DNA of 64,000 bases from Tricholoma matsutake (taxonomy: Eukaryota; Basidiomycota; Agaricomycetes; Agaricales; Tricholomataceae), in assembly GCA_026075535.2 (NCBI GenBank), contig AP026547.1, positions 10,416,001 through 10,480,000 on the forward strand. Reading direction: 5' to 3'. A program made the translations under genes and the position numbers. Of this stretch, positions 23,239 to 34,581 are shown one piece after another; within the stretch, counting starts at the first letter, position 1, and the number at the start of each line of letters is the position of its first letter. Under the pieces are notes generated by a model. The model worked only from the letters and a program-made list of their open reading frames with translations. It was not told where the DNA came from and ran no database searches.

Positions 23239-24490
23239 GGTAAGTTTTTCTTCTTTCTATTCCACCAAACTAATGTTCCCTTCTCTGGGCTACAGTGTTT
23301 TTGGCTCAGAAATGGCTGCCCGATGCAATGCCACCTACCTTCCCATCAAAAAGGGATGTGAGGCTTTCATTTGGACATAGGCGACCATTCTAGTGGATGA
23401 AAATGATAATGACCAGCCGCCACAACAAAATGAATGAACCGTGGGAAGATGAACATGGGGACAGGGCGGGGGTTCAAGGATGAGGCATGGGCCCAAACAA
23501 CTTGTAGCTATGCATTGTTTGGGCCCCTGGTACTTTTTTTTATCTTCCTTTCTTGTTAACCTAACTTCTATCTGCAGGTTTGATCTCACAATAACACGAT
23601 GACCCCAACCAATGCACCTCCACCTCCTAACCTGCACCTCCACCCACTGACTGAGGACCCCCTATCCACAATGACTGCAGCACCCTGAAGCAACAAACCC
23701 TGAACCACCGCCATGAGCAACTGTTCACAATGTGGAAACAGGGAGCACCCAGGAGGGTACAGCTACAATATGGCCACCACAGTGACAACAGGGAGAAGGA
23801 TGATGATGACAAACAAAGCAGGGCAAACCAGGAGGGGAGGGCACCACCATGCAAGCAGTGGGGGTCAACCATGATGAGAATGGGAGCTGGGAGTACCAGG
23901 GCCCCTCGACGACAAGCATGGGGGGTGCGGACAAAAATGATGATGAAGATGAGGATGGAGAGCATGACAATCAAAGGATGGGATGAGGACAGCTACCTGA
24001 TGCCAACAAAGGACGCTCCAATGGCAGGAACAGGCAAGATGACAAGGGGGACCATACACCCACTACCCACCACCACAGCACCCCCAACCACCACCACAAG
24101 CAACTGCTCATTGGGTGGAAATGGGGAGCAATGGGGAGGGAGAGGGGATAGCTACCATGACCACACCGTCTACGACCCACCACCACCACCACTGCTGTGA
24201 GCCCCTGCTCACAAGGTGGGCTGTGAACTATACAGCAAGCTGATGATGAGAATGATGGGGATGAGGACCATGGCAACCAGGACCAGGACAGGGACAAGCC
24301 AATGACAACATGGAGGACAGGGATGACAACTGGTATGAGCAACGGCAGGGAGAAATGAGCCAGTGTGAAAAACCAGGAGTGGAGGGCAGGGCACCACCAC
24401 TGCTGTGAGGGGGTGTTGATGATCATGGATGATGGGGGTGAGAGGGGCCCCTACCTCATTTTTTTTGTTAAGTTTTTCTTTCTTTCAATT
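23239..24490. repeat. GC-rich block of the module family
   Basis: It contains module d (23489-23577), a second intron-like GTAAGTTTTTC...CTACAG segment at about 23240-23296, and several GAGCAACTGCTCA-type palindromic words followed by a GGTGG box (for example near 23713, 24105 and 24203). TIRs for the whole block were not found. The open frames are low-complexity Pro/His/Ser- or Gly/Asp-rich products of this repeat. Confidence 0.5.
23489..23577 (+). repeat. Hairpin-intron module, copy d
   Basis: A perfect 12-bp inverted repeat, GGGCCCAAACAA / TTGTTTGGGCCC (23489-23526), is followed by CTG and a 48-nt segment (23530-23577). That segment has a GTACTTTTTTTT donor, TTAACCTAAC branch-like sequence and CTGCAG acceptor; GTTTGATCT follows. 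Confidence 0.65.
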
Positions 24491-24945
24491 TTAGTGGCTC
24501 CTTGCAAGGTTATCTATCTCAATAAATTCACTTTCACACTCAAGTAAAACATCCCAGACTTAGTAACCAAAGAATCAATACTTCATTACATTAGATACTA
24601 AATCTAATAAGTCTAAGGGATATGGGCAAGAACTGTCAACATTCATGTAAGAAGCATAGCAAACACTGAATTGAAATTTGAGTATTTAGTATTTGAGCCC
24701 AAGACTCGAGAAATGTGTACTTGTTACCAATGCATACTCATCACCATGCAGCGAATGCATATGCTATTGGGCAATATGGTGCAAGAAATATTGCAACAAT
24801 AGCTTTGGGCTGGCTTGAGTCAGAAAAATGACTCGGCTTCTGGCTGGCCCGCTTTGTTCTGGCTTTGGCTTGGTTCAGGCTTTGCTGCAGCTTGTGATCA
24901 GCTATGAGCTGGCTTCAGCTCAAGCTGCGGCAACACTACATGATT

Positions 24946-25066
24946 GCACATTTCAGATTCTGCATTATGCATTTCAAATTCTGCATTGCCCATTTCAAAT
25001 TCTGCATTGCACATTTCAAATTCTGCATTGTGCATTTCAGATTCTGCATTGCCCATTTCAGGTTCT
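24946..25066. repeat. 21-bp minisatellite, left part (interrupted by a solo LTR)
   Basis: Units of the type TTCTGCATTGCACATTTCAGA are tandemly repeated. The array is cut at GTTCT and resumes at 26985, so the LTR inserted into the middle of the array. The 21-base length equals seven codons, which explains the long open frames. Confidence 0.9.
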
Positions 25067-25344
25067 TGTTAAGAACTGATCCGAGTGGGTACATTGGAAT
25101 ACAGTCAGACCCAGCAGGTTTTGATAGCGGAAGTTTGTTGGGTCATAGCAGATATTGCAAAGGGGAAATGGAAAGGACTTGGCTTCAGCTTGTAAGAAGC
25201 TGCACCCTTCACCTCATCTGGTGTCCTAATTTCAAGACAAAGGTTTGGAGGAGGTCTTTACACTCCCCCCCCCAATCTGAGTGGACTCCATTCGTACACT
25301 CAGACTGTCCTAGGACTGTCTGAGGACTTTGCTCAGACTTTGCT

Positions 25345-25413
25345 TCAAACAACGTCTCTTGGGCTGTTGGTAAGTTTTTCTTTCTTGTTTTTGTTACTAA
25401 CAAACTTTTTTAG
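25345..25413 (+). repeat. Hairpin-intron module, copy e
   Basis: GTCTCTTGGGCTGTTG is followed by a 44-nt intron-like segment (25370-25413; donor GTAAGTTTTTC, TTACTAACA branch-like box, acceptor TTTTTTAG) and GTATTATCTAGTACTG. The 3' arm of the usual hairpin is present but a matching 5' arm is not obvious. Confidence 0.5.
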
Positions 25414-25699
25414 GTATTATCTAGTACTGCTGACAACGACGATGATGAGCACTCAGAACCACTGCCATGAGCAGCTGCTCACAGGGTGGGAATGGGTGCA
25501 ACTTTGAAATGACAACAACAGCTACTCATGCCCACCATGCAGGACACACCACCCACCTCCAGCCTCATGAGCAACTGCTTGTGGGGTGGATGGTGGGTGG
25601 AATGACGACAATGGCAGGGAACAATGACAGCACCCGCCCCAGCCCTACAAGCCACTGCTCGTAGGGTGGATGATGGGTGGAACAATGACGATTAGAGGA

Positions 25700-25790
25700 G
25701 ACCCAAGAGATGTCAATGTCTCTTGGGTCCTATAGGTAAGTTTTTTTTCTTTTCTCATTTCATTTTTTGATCCTAACTAACTTTTTATAG
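25700..25790 (+). repeat. Hairpin-intron module, copy f
   Basis: A perfect 11-bp inverted repeat GACCCAAGAGA / TCTCTTGGGTC (25700-25729) precedes CTATAG and a 55-nt segment (25736-25790). That segment has donor GTAAGTTTTTT, TCCTAACTAAC branch-like box and acceptor TTTATAG; GTACAAACTACTGCTAG follows. Confidence 0.7.
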
Positions 25791-26112
25791 GTACAAACTA
25801 CTGCTAGCGACAACAACGATGATGACACCACCACCACCACTGCTGTGAGCCCCTGCTCGCAGGGTGGAAGGTGAGGGGGAAGAGACAAGGGGGAAGGAGA
25901 CAAGAGGGAACATGAGCAACTGCTCATGGTGGGTGTTTTTAATTTATTTTTATAATTGATAATTATGGCCCCCTCCCCTCAAGCTTGCAAGGGGAGGGCT
26001 TAGTATTAATTACCCATATTAATTACCCCTCGCACAGATGTGAGGGGGTCAATTTAATAATCTATTCATGATATATAACAAATTATAATGTATGTAAGTT
26101 TAAATGACTACT

Positions 26113-26190
26113 TGGCTTAAGTGGTAGAGTGTGCATGTTTCATTGTCATGTGATTGCTAGTCCAGAAGGTTGTTGGTTCAATTCCTGCTG
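26113..26190 (+). promoter_or_regulatory. tRNA-like pol III promoter (A and B boxes) in M2, possible SINE head
   Basis: TGGCTTAAGTGG (26113-26124) resembles an A box and GGTTCAATTCC (26175-26185) is close to the B-box consensus, 62 bp apart, as in tRNAs with a long variable arm or intron. The acceptor stem does not pair convincingly, so this is not called as a tRNA gene. It may be a tRNA-derived SINE remnant. Confidence 0.35.
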
Positions 26191-26984
26191 TGCACACATC
26201 ATTTTATGAGACTTATAAGACTTTCTCTAAGACTGGAACTCAGACTTTACTTGGTCAGTACTTTAAAAGGTGTAAATAAATGCACAATTGATATTGTCTG
26301 AGCAAAGTCCAAGTGCAGTCCAAGTGCAGTCCTCAGACTTTACTCTGGACAACTCGGACAGTCTGAGTGTCTGAGCAGAGTCTGAGTGAAGTCCTCGGAC
26401 AGTCTGAGTGTCTGAGTGTGTCCAAGTGGAGTCTGCTCAGACTGGGGGGGGGAGTGTAAAGTACTGGTTTGGAGGTAGAAGTGGGGAAGTGCAGGTAGAC
26501 ATGGGAAGGAGTACAGAGGGACTTGGGTTAAGTTCAGATGAGATTAGAACTTCAGAGGGAGACTAGAGGTTGAGTTGAATGGAGTTCAGACTCTGAGAGA
26601 ACTGAGGTAAGAGTAGAAGGAGATTTAGATTGGCAGGTTTAGTTGAGTCTATGTTGATATACAAACTGAGGAATACAAGATGAAACTAACTAAGCTTAAA
26701 TACTAGAGTCCAGAATAAAAGCAGAATGGAAGCAGGAGCTGTGGCAGTGTCTCAACTGCATAGGTAAATGACTTGGTGGAGGCCACACAGGAATCTGTCA
26801 TTGAATTTGCAAAAGAGATGGCAGCCTTGTGAAGGCAGCTGTGGGTGCTGTACAAGGCGGCCTGGTGCACAGCAGTGTGGGCAGTGCAAGGTGGCTGGGA
26901 ATGAAGTGGAATGATTTGAAGAATGTCAGTGGAAAAGGGTCAGATAATTGTGGGTTCCAATTGGGCAAGGAACAGATCATGACA

Positions 26985-27205
26985 GTTCTGCATTGTGCAT
27001 TTCAAATTCTGCATTGCGCATTCCAAATTCCACCTTCTGCATTTCAGATTCTGCATTGCACATTGCAAATTCCACCTTCTGCATTTCAGATTCCACATTG
27101 CACATTTCAGATTCCACATTGCACATTTCAGATTCTGCATTGTGCATTTCAAATTCTGCATTTCACACTCTGCATTTCAGATTCTGCATTGTGCATTTTG
27201 GTGAA
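26985..27205. repeat. 21-bp minisatellite, right part
   Basis: Continuation of the array at 24946 after the solo LTR, with TTCTGCATTGTGCATTTCAGA-type units and a variant with TTCCACCTTCTGC. Inverted copies of the unit are at 42357-42703. Confidence 0.9.
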
Positions 27206-27229
27206 CAAATGTAAGCATTGAGAACAAAT

Positions 27230-27875
27230 GAAGATGTTAACCGCAGTTGAACTGCAGGTAGCACCATTGTTGCAGACCAAAAAAAAGTGTCAAGTGCAGG
27301 ATACATGCCAGCATAGACAACAACTGACAAACCCCCTCTATGGCATATGATAGGCCATCAGTCACAGCCTAGAGCCAGCACATGAGAGGCGGACAAGGGT
27401 CAATCGCATTACCTCCAGTTCAACTGCAGGTAGCAAGCACCAAGGATAGTCGATCAGAGCATTATTGACAGTTGAACTGCCAATAGCACTCTGGTGGTGG
27501 TTAGAGAACAAGTGAGCAAACAAGCAACAACTGATGACCTCCCTCTATGGCATAGGATAGGCTATCACAGCCTAGAGCCAGCACATGAGAGGCCGAGGAA
27601 GGTTGTCTAATGTCAATCAGATTACCTGCAGTTGAACTGCAGGTAGCAAGCACCAAGGTAATTGATCAGAATATTATTGACAGTTGAACTGCCGATAACA
27701 TCCTGGTGGTGGTTAGAGAACTGGTGATTAGAGAGCAAGCAGGCATTCAAGATGGCAACTGATGACCTCCGTCTATGTCATAGGATAGGCCATCACAGCC
27801 TAGAGCCAACACATGAGAGGGCAGCCAAGGGTCATCTAATGTCAATTGCATTACCTGCAGTTGAACTGCAGGTAG
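27230..27875. repeat. About 213-229 bp direct repeats with a 21-bp palindrome
   Basis: ACCTGCAGTTGAACTGCAGGT (10-bp arms around a central G) occurs at the start of each unit (about 27410, 27623, 27851; a diverged copy near 27240). Each unit also has a shorter ACAGTTGAACTG palindrome, GTGGTGGTTAGAGAAC and CACAGCCTAGAGCCA. The last unit is cut by the gypsy A2 insertion at GGTAG and resumes at 42104. Confidence 0.8.
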
Positions 27876-28277
27876 TATTAGGGCAACACCCACTATCTGC
27901 TAGATAAGACCATGTGGATTCTCTCTACAAGAAGGGGGCGGGATCTGCATGTGTGATGGGGGAATTGATGGTTTTGATGTGAGGGGTTATTTATAGATGA
28001 GTTTGTTGAGATAGGCTGTTCACACCACAAGCATAGGTGGAATACCTAAGAGAAACACAACTGTGGTCCCCTACCTGTATATTTAGGGTTTATATACTAT
28101 GTTACATATATTGTACATTGTTATTACCAATGCGGATATACATGCACATACATATTGATGCGTGTGAAATAAAATTCTCATGCTATCAAAGTGTAGCGTC
28201 ATTTGGCATCATGTAGCATAATTCGATATAATAAAATGAAATGGAATTGTATTAGGTAACAGGGCTGTTTCCTTACA
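27876..28277 (-). repeat. 3' LTR of gypsy A2
   Basis: 402 bp, the same length as the LTR at 3706-4107 and strongly similar to it. Ends TATTAGGG ... CCTTACA (canonical TGTTAGGG ... CCTAACA, with base changes). Confidence 0.88.
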
Positions 28278-28503
28278 TTACCCCTCTTTTATGCCTCGAC
28301 TTCCAGGTGAGAAAATATTGGATCTGTCCCCTCCATGAAATTTTGGTAAGGCCAGAATTCCTCCCCCTCATACACCATTCTTGCAATGCAATGCGAAGCA
28401 TTTCAGATTATGTTTAAAGAATTGGGTGATCACATTATGCGCTCACTTACAATTCTCTTCAGGTTCCTATGAATTATTTTTGTCAGTATAGTTTTCCACT
28501 TTA

Positions 28504-30416
28504 TTACGAACTCCAATTTATTTGTGAGTCTAGAATTTCTTCAACCACATATTCTGGAGCACCTTCTACTATTATTGGAGTTGTGGGTGTCACGATCTGT
28601 TCCTCATCCACTCGGAACCCACAACCTTCCAATCCCTTTTCTGCTTTTCTAACCCAACTCCTTCCGCCTTCATTCTGGCCCCCTTGCACTGCCACTCTGC
28701 TGTGCACCAGGCCGCCTTGTACAGCATCCATGGCTGCCTTCCAAGGCTGCTGTCTAGTTTTGCAAATTCAACTATGGATTCCTGTGCGGCCTCCGCTAGG
28801 CAATTTATCTATGCAGTCAAGACACTGCTGCAGTTTCCATTTCCGTTCCGCTCTTATTCTGGACTCTAGTATTTAAGCTTAGTTAGTTTCGTCTTGTATT
28901 CCTCAGTTCATATATCGACATAGACTTGACTTTAAACTTGTCAATCCAAATCTCCTCCTACTCCTATCTCCATCCTCTAAGAGTCTGAATTCCATTTCAA
29001 CTTGACCTCTAGTCTTCCCTTGAAGTTCTAGTCTCATCTGAACTTAACCCAAGTCCTCCCGTACTCCCTTCCGCATTTACCCACCATTTTCTGCTTACAC
29101 TTCTAAACCTTCATCTTGAAATTAGGACACCAGACGAGGTGAAGGGTGCAGCTTCTTATAAGCTGAAGCCAAGTCCTTTCTGTCACCCCTCCACCTAATC
29201 CGCTATGACCTGACAACCTCCCGCTTCCAGCACCCGCCGGGTCTGACCGGATTCTGATGAGCCTTCTCGGATCAGTTCTTAACAGTGGGGTGGTTTGTTG
29301 GCCAGGAATAGTGGGCAGGCAGTAAGGGCATATATGGGATACATTAATCTCAGAATCGATCTTGAATGATAGGGGTAATTTTAGCACTACTGCATTAGGT
29401 GAGATCACTTTAGAGATTGTGTATGGGCCAACTTGTTTCTCCATAAGTTTCCTTGAAGGTCGTGGAATATTTAGGTCCTTGGTACTTAGCCATACCAAGT
29501 CACCAATTTTGTACTCTGGAGCATGTGCTCAAGTACAGTCCATGTGTTGCATCATGTCATCACACGCTTTCTTCAATGCTGCCTCTGCTTCGTCTTGTAC
29601 CTTTTGCATCTTAGATACAAAATCTTCTACCAACTGTACTTTGGCCTCCCTTCTGTGTTCTACTCCCATATGAGGATTGAACCCATAATTCGCGAAAAAT
29701 GGTGACATACACATAGCTGAATGGAATTTATTATTGTGGGAAAATTCAGCAATTGCCAGCCATTTGGGACAGTCGTTCTGTTGGTAGTTGACAAACATAT
29801 GTAGGTACTGCTCCAACTCCTGATTCATTCTCTCTGTCTGCCCATCAGTCTGCGGGTGATATGCTGTTGATAATTTGGTTTGAATTCCCAATATGTTATT
29901 TAGTTCTCGCATAAATGTGGAAGCAAATTGTGGTCCATGATCAGAGATAATGGTATCAGGTAATCCATGTAACCACCATACCTGATTTAGATAGAGGCAC
30001 ACCAAGCCCAATGATGAGGTTTCTGTAGTAGTAGGAATAATATGGACCTCCTTTGTGAAGCGGTCGCATACTACAAATATTGCATCATACCCTTGAGCCT
30101 TGGGTAATCCAGTCATAAAATCCACAGATATATCTCGCCATGGCACTTTAGGTATAGGGTTTGGCATTAATTTTCCTGCAGGTTTCTCTGGAAATTTCTT
30201 CCCCCTCATGCACATATCACATCCATCCACATACCCCAACACATATTTAGAAATTCTGGGCCACCAATAGTTTCTCATCACTAATTCCAATGTCTTCCAT
30301 CTTCCTGGGTGTCCAGCCATTGGCGAACTGGACAATCTCCCTTCGCAAATCCTGATCCTTTGGCACATACACCTTTCCTTAGAATAACACCAACTCTTGC
30401 TCCTCAACCCATTCAT
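28504..30416 (-). pseudogene. Integrase and chromodomain of gypsy A2 (split by a solo LTR)
   Basis: From about 30400 come the zinc-binding HHCC region (AGHPGRWKTLELVMRNYWWP, GCDMCMRGKK) and the catalytic core with its three acidic positions: SVDFMTGLPK, IISDHGPQFAS, and the Glu of DGQTERMNQELEQY. The DNA-binding C-terminal part follows (VGPYTISKVISPNAVVLKLP). The chromodomain start (EGAPEYVVEEILDSQ) lies at 28504-28560, beyond the 697-bp LTR insertion. Integrase inserts the cDNA; the chromodomain of such chromoviruses usually targets marked chromatin. A frameshift also separates the two parts at the insertion site. Confidence 0.85.
28588..29284 (-). mobile_element. Solo LTR (family C, 697 bp) inside gypsy A2 pol
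   Basis: It starts TGTCACGATCTG and ends CAGTTCTTAACA on the plus strand, flanked by GTGGG at 28583-28587 and 29285-29289. It is the reverse-orientation relative of the LTR at 25067-26984. No internal sequence remains. Confidence 0.88.
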
Positions 30417-30963
30417 CTCCTCTAATATTACCCTTCTTCTCTTCCTTCATAGCTTTCACAGCTTCCACTACCTCATCATCCATATCTGAACATTGTCTAA
30501 TTTTAGACAATATTTCCGCTTCTGAGCCATCTATTAATAGATGCCCTTGATGCATAGCGCAAATGCGAAAGTATTTGGGTTTGAGTAAGGTAACATTCTT
30601 ATTGTCCTCCTCCACCCCCCTTTTGTGATCAATACGTCTGGATAATGCATCTGCCTTCCTCATTAAGCTTCCTGCCTTGTGGATTAAGTGAAAATTGAAA
30701 CATGATAGGAATAGTGCCCAATGTGCTTGCTGGCAATTAAGCTTCTTAGCTGACATGAAGTATTGCAGATTTTGATGATCTGTCCAAATTTCAATCTGAT
30801 GTGTACATCCCTCCAAATCATGCCTCCATGCCTCCAACACTCGCATTATCCCCAACATCTCTTTGTTGTGCACATCATAATTCCTCTCCACATCATTCAA
30901 CCCTTGGGTCAAATATGCACAAGGATGCCATTTGTCATCTTTGCATAGCATTGATAATACCAC
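30379..30963 (-). pseudogene. RNase H of gypsy A2
   Basis: The frame reads CAYLTQGLNDVERNYDVHNK, EMLGIMRVLEAWRHDLEG, EIWTDHQNLQYFM and ADALSRR, the RNase H subdomain that removes RNA from the RNA:DNA hybrid. It continues into the linker before integrase. RT lies upstream on the minus strand in a different frame. Confidence 0.82.
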
Positions 30964-31063
30964 TCAAGTAGCAAAGTCAGATGCATCTGATTCCACTCAT
31001 AAGGGATGCATGAAATCTACTGGGGCTAATATTGGTCCCTCCACAAACTTCCTCTTCAACTCC

Positions 31064-32560
31064 TCAAATGCTGTCTGCTGCTGTTCTCCCCACCTCCACA
31101 CTACTCCCTTTCGTGTAAGGTGATGTAATTTCGGAAAAAGTATGCACAAAGCAACGATAATAGTTTGTGAGTCCCAAGAAGGCTTGCACCTCCTTGATGT
31201 GGGTAGGCACAGGCCAATCTGTGACTGCCTGTACCTTGATCAGATCCATTTTGATCCCATCAGGGCCAATTAATAATCCTAGGAACTCAATTTCGCTTGC
31301 CCCAAACACACACTTCTCTGGTTTCAAAAATAGATCATTCTCCTCCAACCTCCACAACACCTCCTGCACTATTGCCTCATGATTTTCTTCATCCTCCATG
31401 AATATCAGAATGTCATCAATAAATATTATTACCATGCCCTTGTCAATTACATCCTTGAAAATGTCATTCATCATATTTTGGAAATTTGGGGGACTATTGG
31501 TCATCCCAAAAAACATGACAAGCCGCTCAAAGGATCCTCGGCGCATAGCAAATGCAGCCTTCCACTCATCTCCTTTCCATATTCATACATTATTGTATCC
31601 CCATCATAAATCCAATTTTGTAAAGACTTTGGCTTTTCCCACCTTGTCAATTATTTCTGAGATCAATGGCAGGGGGTACACATTCTTCACTGTCCACTCA
31701 TTCAAATACCTGTAATTGGTACACATCCTCTTCTTCCTATCTTTCTTTGGCACAAAGAATATTGGTGACATCTGTGGTGATTTTGAAGGTTGTATGTATC
31801 CTTTGCACGATTGCTCATTTAGGAACACATCAACTTCTTCTTGTTCCATCAGAGATAATGAATATACCTTCAACTTCTTTGGCACAAACCCTGGCTTCAT
31901 CTTGATCATCCCATGATCCCATGGCTTCCACACCGGCATTTGCTCAGACTCCTTCTTCTGAAAGACTGACAGATATTCATGATATGCTTTTGGTACCAAC
32001 TCCTCCACTGGCTTCTCCTCATTCACAATATTCTTGTCCCATGAGTCATGACTGTCCTCCACAAATTGCTCTAAAGGTTTGCCTCTGCTCTTCCTTTTTG
32101 ATCATGATCGGAACTTCCCTATTTGGCATTTCCTCATCCTCCACTTCCTCCATCATAACAGAATACTTCCTCAGACATTCTTCCTCTCTCTTTTTCCTTT
32201 TGTCCTTCTTCATCTTACTCCCATACACATTACATTCCTTAGGATTTTGTACTTTCCCAGTTTTCCAATCAATTTCGGGATTATACTTCTGTAACCATGG
32301 ACATCCTATTATTACATTGGTTTTCCCAAGATTGCACACTTCAAATATGGCTCACTCCTGATGCTCCTGATACTTTAGTACCATAGTCACCTCCTCCTTG
32401 ATAGTTCCTCCATGATTGACTGTTCCATCAATATTGTACACCATTATAGGTTGCGACAGCTTGTGCATGCTAATACCGTTCACAGTAATTCAGGATCGAT
32501 TAATAAATAATCCTGTAGCACTGCTATCAAGCAATGCTTCCACATCAATCGCTGCATGTG
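31064..32560 (-). pseudogene. Protease and reverse transcriptase of gypsy A2
   Basis: The protease motif DSGATGLF is at about 32506-32532, followed by GCPWLQKYNPEIDW. RT covers about 32060-31100: [53 protein letters not shown], and an intact FIDDILIF catalytic box, then FLGLLIGPDGIKMD and FLGLTNYYRCFV. At least one stop and a frame change separate protease, fingers and palm. At 32353-32355 this copy has TGA (GAG-TGA-GCC) where A1 has CAA, pointing to a lost CGA codon. Confidence 0.85.
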
Positions 32561-32819
32561 TGTCCACTGTCTACAATCCCATAGTCAATGTGATTTTGGG
32601 TTCTATTTGCACAGAGCAAATAAAGAATTTAGGGGTTTTTGTTGCTCTGGGTTTCCTCGGATACTAATACATTGTAATGATTCTGGGTCACCAATGGGGA
32701 AACCTTCACTGGGACTCTTCTACAAAATTCTTCTGCTTGCCTTCCTCCAGCTTCACTTCCTTGATTGTAGCTTCCCTAATCTTTCTTTTCTGCCTACAAT
32801 TCCTCACAATATGTCCTAA

Positions 32820-33805
32820 CTGCCCACAGTTAAAACATTTAAGTGGGGCTCATCTCCCTGCTTGATCAACCTCCATTGCATCTGTTGGTGCTGCTGACTC
32901 TGCAACTATAGGTGTCACTGCCATGGCTGGTGGCTGTGCCCTCAGAGTCTGCACCTGAGGCACCTTTCCTTTCTCGGACTTTCCTCCTGACAACTTTCCA
33001 AATTTGCTACTTCTGTACATCAACTTTGATTCCGCCTGTTCCTGCCGATATTGCTGATCAAGGTGCATTGCCCAATTATACCACTTGTCCAACCTCTCTG
33101 GCATGGAAGGTAGTTGGTAGATAGACTTGAATAAAGAGGGGTTTAATCCTGCTTTCAAAAACTCTACCAACACGGCTTCTCCCATATCTGTTTGCAAAGC
33201 TTCTGCTTTGAACTGCAAAGTAAATTCATCCACCATTAGGGAACCTTGGTGCATGGTTTTTAATTTGGCATTGGCTGTCACCTTTGGATTAGGGTCCCCA
33301 AACTGTGCCTCCAATCTCTCCAAAAGTTCCTTGAAGGTTGCAAATGGTTTATTTCCCACAGCAATTTGATTAATAGCCTCATTTCTCCAGAACTGTGCTT
33401 TCCCCCCCTGGATGTATGAGAGAGCAAACATAATCCTAGACTTGGCTGTATGAAACTCTGGCTTCCTCCCATGGATGTACAATACTATAGAGCTGATGAA
33501 ATATTTTGTATTCTCCATGGTACCATCAAAGATTTGTGGGGGTGTGTACTTTTAGGTAAGCTTGCTTTTCCATTTCCAGATCTCTCTGCCATGTCATCCT
33601 CCTGCAACATCCACTCCACCATCTCCTCCATTTCATCATCTCTATCTCCTGTCATCTCTGGCTGTACTTCTGCTTGTCTGGGCTGTGATGCTGCCAACAC
33701 CAACACTAAGTGCAACATTTGCACTGTAAGCACATCAATTTTTGCCTCTAGCGCTGGTGTGGGAATGGGATTATGACTGGGATTAGAAGTTGAGGGTTCG
33801 GACAT
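32820..33805 (-). pseudogene. Gag of gypsy A2 (one frameshift)
   Basis: It starts with the ATG at 33805 (MSEPSTSNPSHNPIPTPALE). A frameshift near 33530-33545 moves the reading to the 32850-33518 frame, which carries the gag core (KAQFWRNEAINQ, ERLEAQFGDPNP) and ends MEVDQAGR then TGA. Read through, the next bases encode a complete CCHC knuckle, CFNCGQLGHIVRNC. In other respects it parallels the A1 gag. Confidence 0.85.
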
Positions 33806-34581
33806 AATGGTAAAATCTGTGATGAATCACTTCTTCAACAAATTCAAAACTTGTTCTTCAGGACCTCTCCAAACGTTTATGGGTCATGTGATTCAGTAAC
33901 TCAGGTACCAAACTCGGCAAAACCCATTTGTTCATCAATGGTTCATGGGTTCGTGGGGTTGTCAAGCACTTTGGATCAATATCCCTTCCAACAGTGCCTG
34001 ATCTTGGAGATAACACTGAATTCGGCTTGTAACTAAAATAGTCATCTGAATAGAGTGATGTAAATCATGACTAAACCAGATCCAATCAGTTGTCTGGTTG
34101 CAGCTGTCCTAATGATGAGCGCTGCCTCTTGATCACTGGGAGTTGCAATGTAAGGCAAGGCCTGGCATCGGCTTATGAATAGGGTGTAACACAGGTCACA
34201 CTGTGGGTAAAATGTTCCCACACTGCACCCGTACCTGCTGAAACTGCACCCATTTGAACACCACAACCACGGTGCTAGTTTTTTTACCATGGTTATTTTG
34301 AGAACACCACAGGTCTGATTCACCACAGTAACTACCTGCCATTTTTAAGTTCTATAGTGTGTAATTGGCAGTTTAAGTATAGAGTAATAGAATACAAGTG
34401 TTATACAAAGTTTTTCGCACCATTGTGAAGGGGGATTTGGTTTATTGCCTTTTTGGGACTACTTGGTTCAACCTAGTCTCTGGTGCATAGCTCTTCCTCC
34501 ATCACTCCCCACCTCTACATGTATCCATTTATATACTGCTTTGGTTCCAGGAGGTGTGCAAGCCCAGTAGATGGTGCCCTG

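Larger units (their letters stand above)
25251..26466. mobile_element. Non-autonomous TIR element M2 (about 1.2 kb), same family as M1
   Basis: The ends GAGGTCTTTACACTCCCCCC and GGGGGGGAGTGTAAAGTACTG are those of M1. The flanking repeat is GTTTGGAG (8-10 bp, one base ambiguous), consistent with the 9-bp repeat of M1. Inside are two hairpin/intron-like modules (e, f), palindromic ATGAGCA..TGCTCAT words, a tRNA-like pol III promoter (26113-26190), and subterminal repeats of GTCTGAGTG / GTCCAAGTG. Confidence 0.75.
25067..26984 (+). mobile_element. Solo LTR (family C) with TSD GTTCT, interrupted by element M2
   Basis: It starts TGTTAAGAACTGATCC and ends GATCATGACA, flanked by GTTCT at 25062-25066 and 26985-26989. 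Without the M2 insertion (25251-26466) it is about 0.7 kb. It matches the minus-strand solo LTR at 28588-29284 along its length, for example CTTCAGCTTGTAAGAAGCTG and AACTAAGCTTAAATACTAGA. Internal retrotransposon sequence is absent, as after LTR-LTR recombination. Orientation is assigned only relative to the other copy. Confidence 0.85.

Noticed and set aside
24828..25323. Frames crossing the solo LTR start
   Set aside because: They combine minisatellite and LTR sequence and end at the M2 insertion.
26101..26200. A genuine tRNA gene in M2
   Set aside because: A and B boxes are good but the acceptor stem does not pair and no convincing anticodon loop could be drawn; reported only as a tRNA-like promoter.
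26829..27221. Open frames of up to 130 codons across the 21-bp array
   Set aside because: Same repeat artefact, and they run across the LTR boundary.
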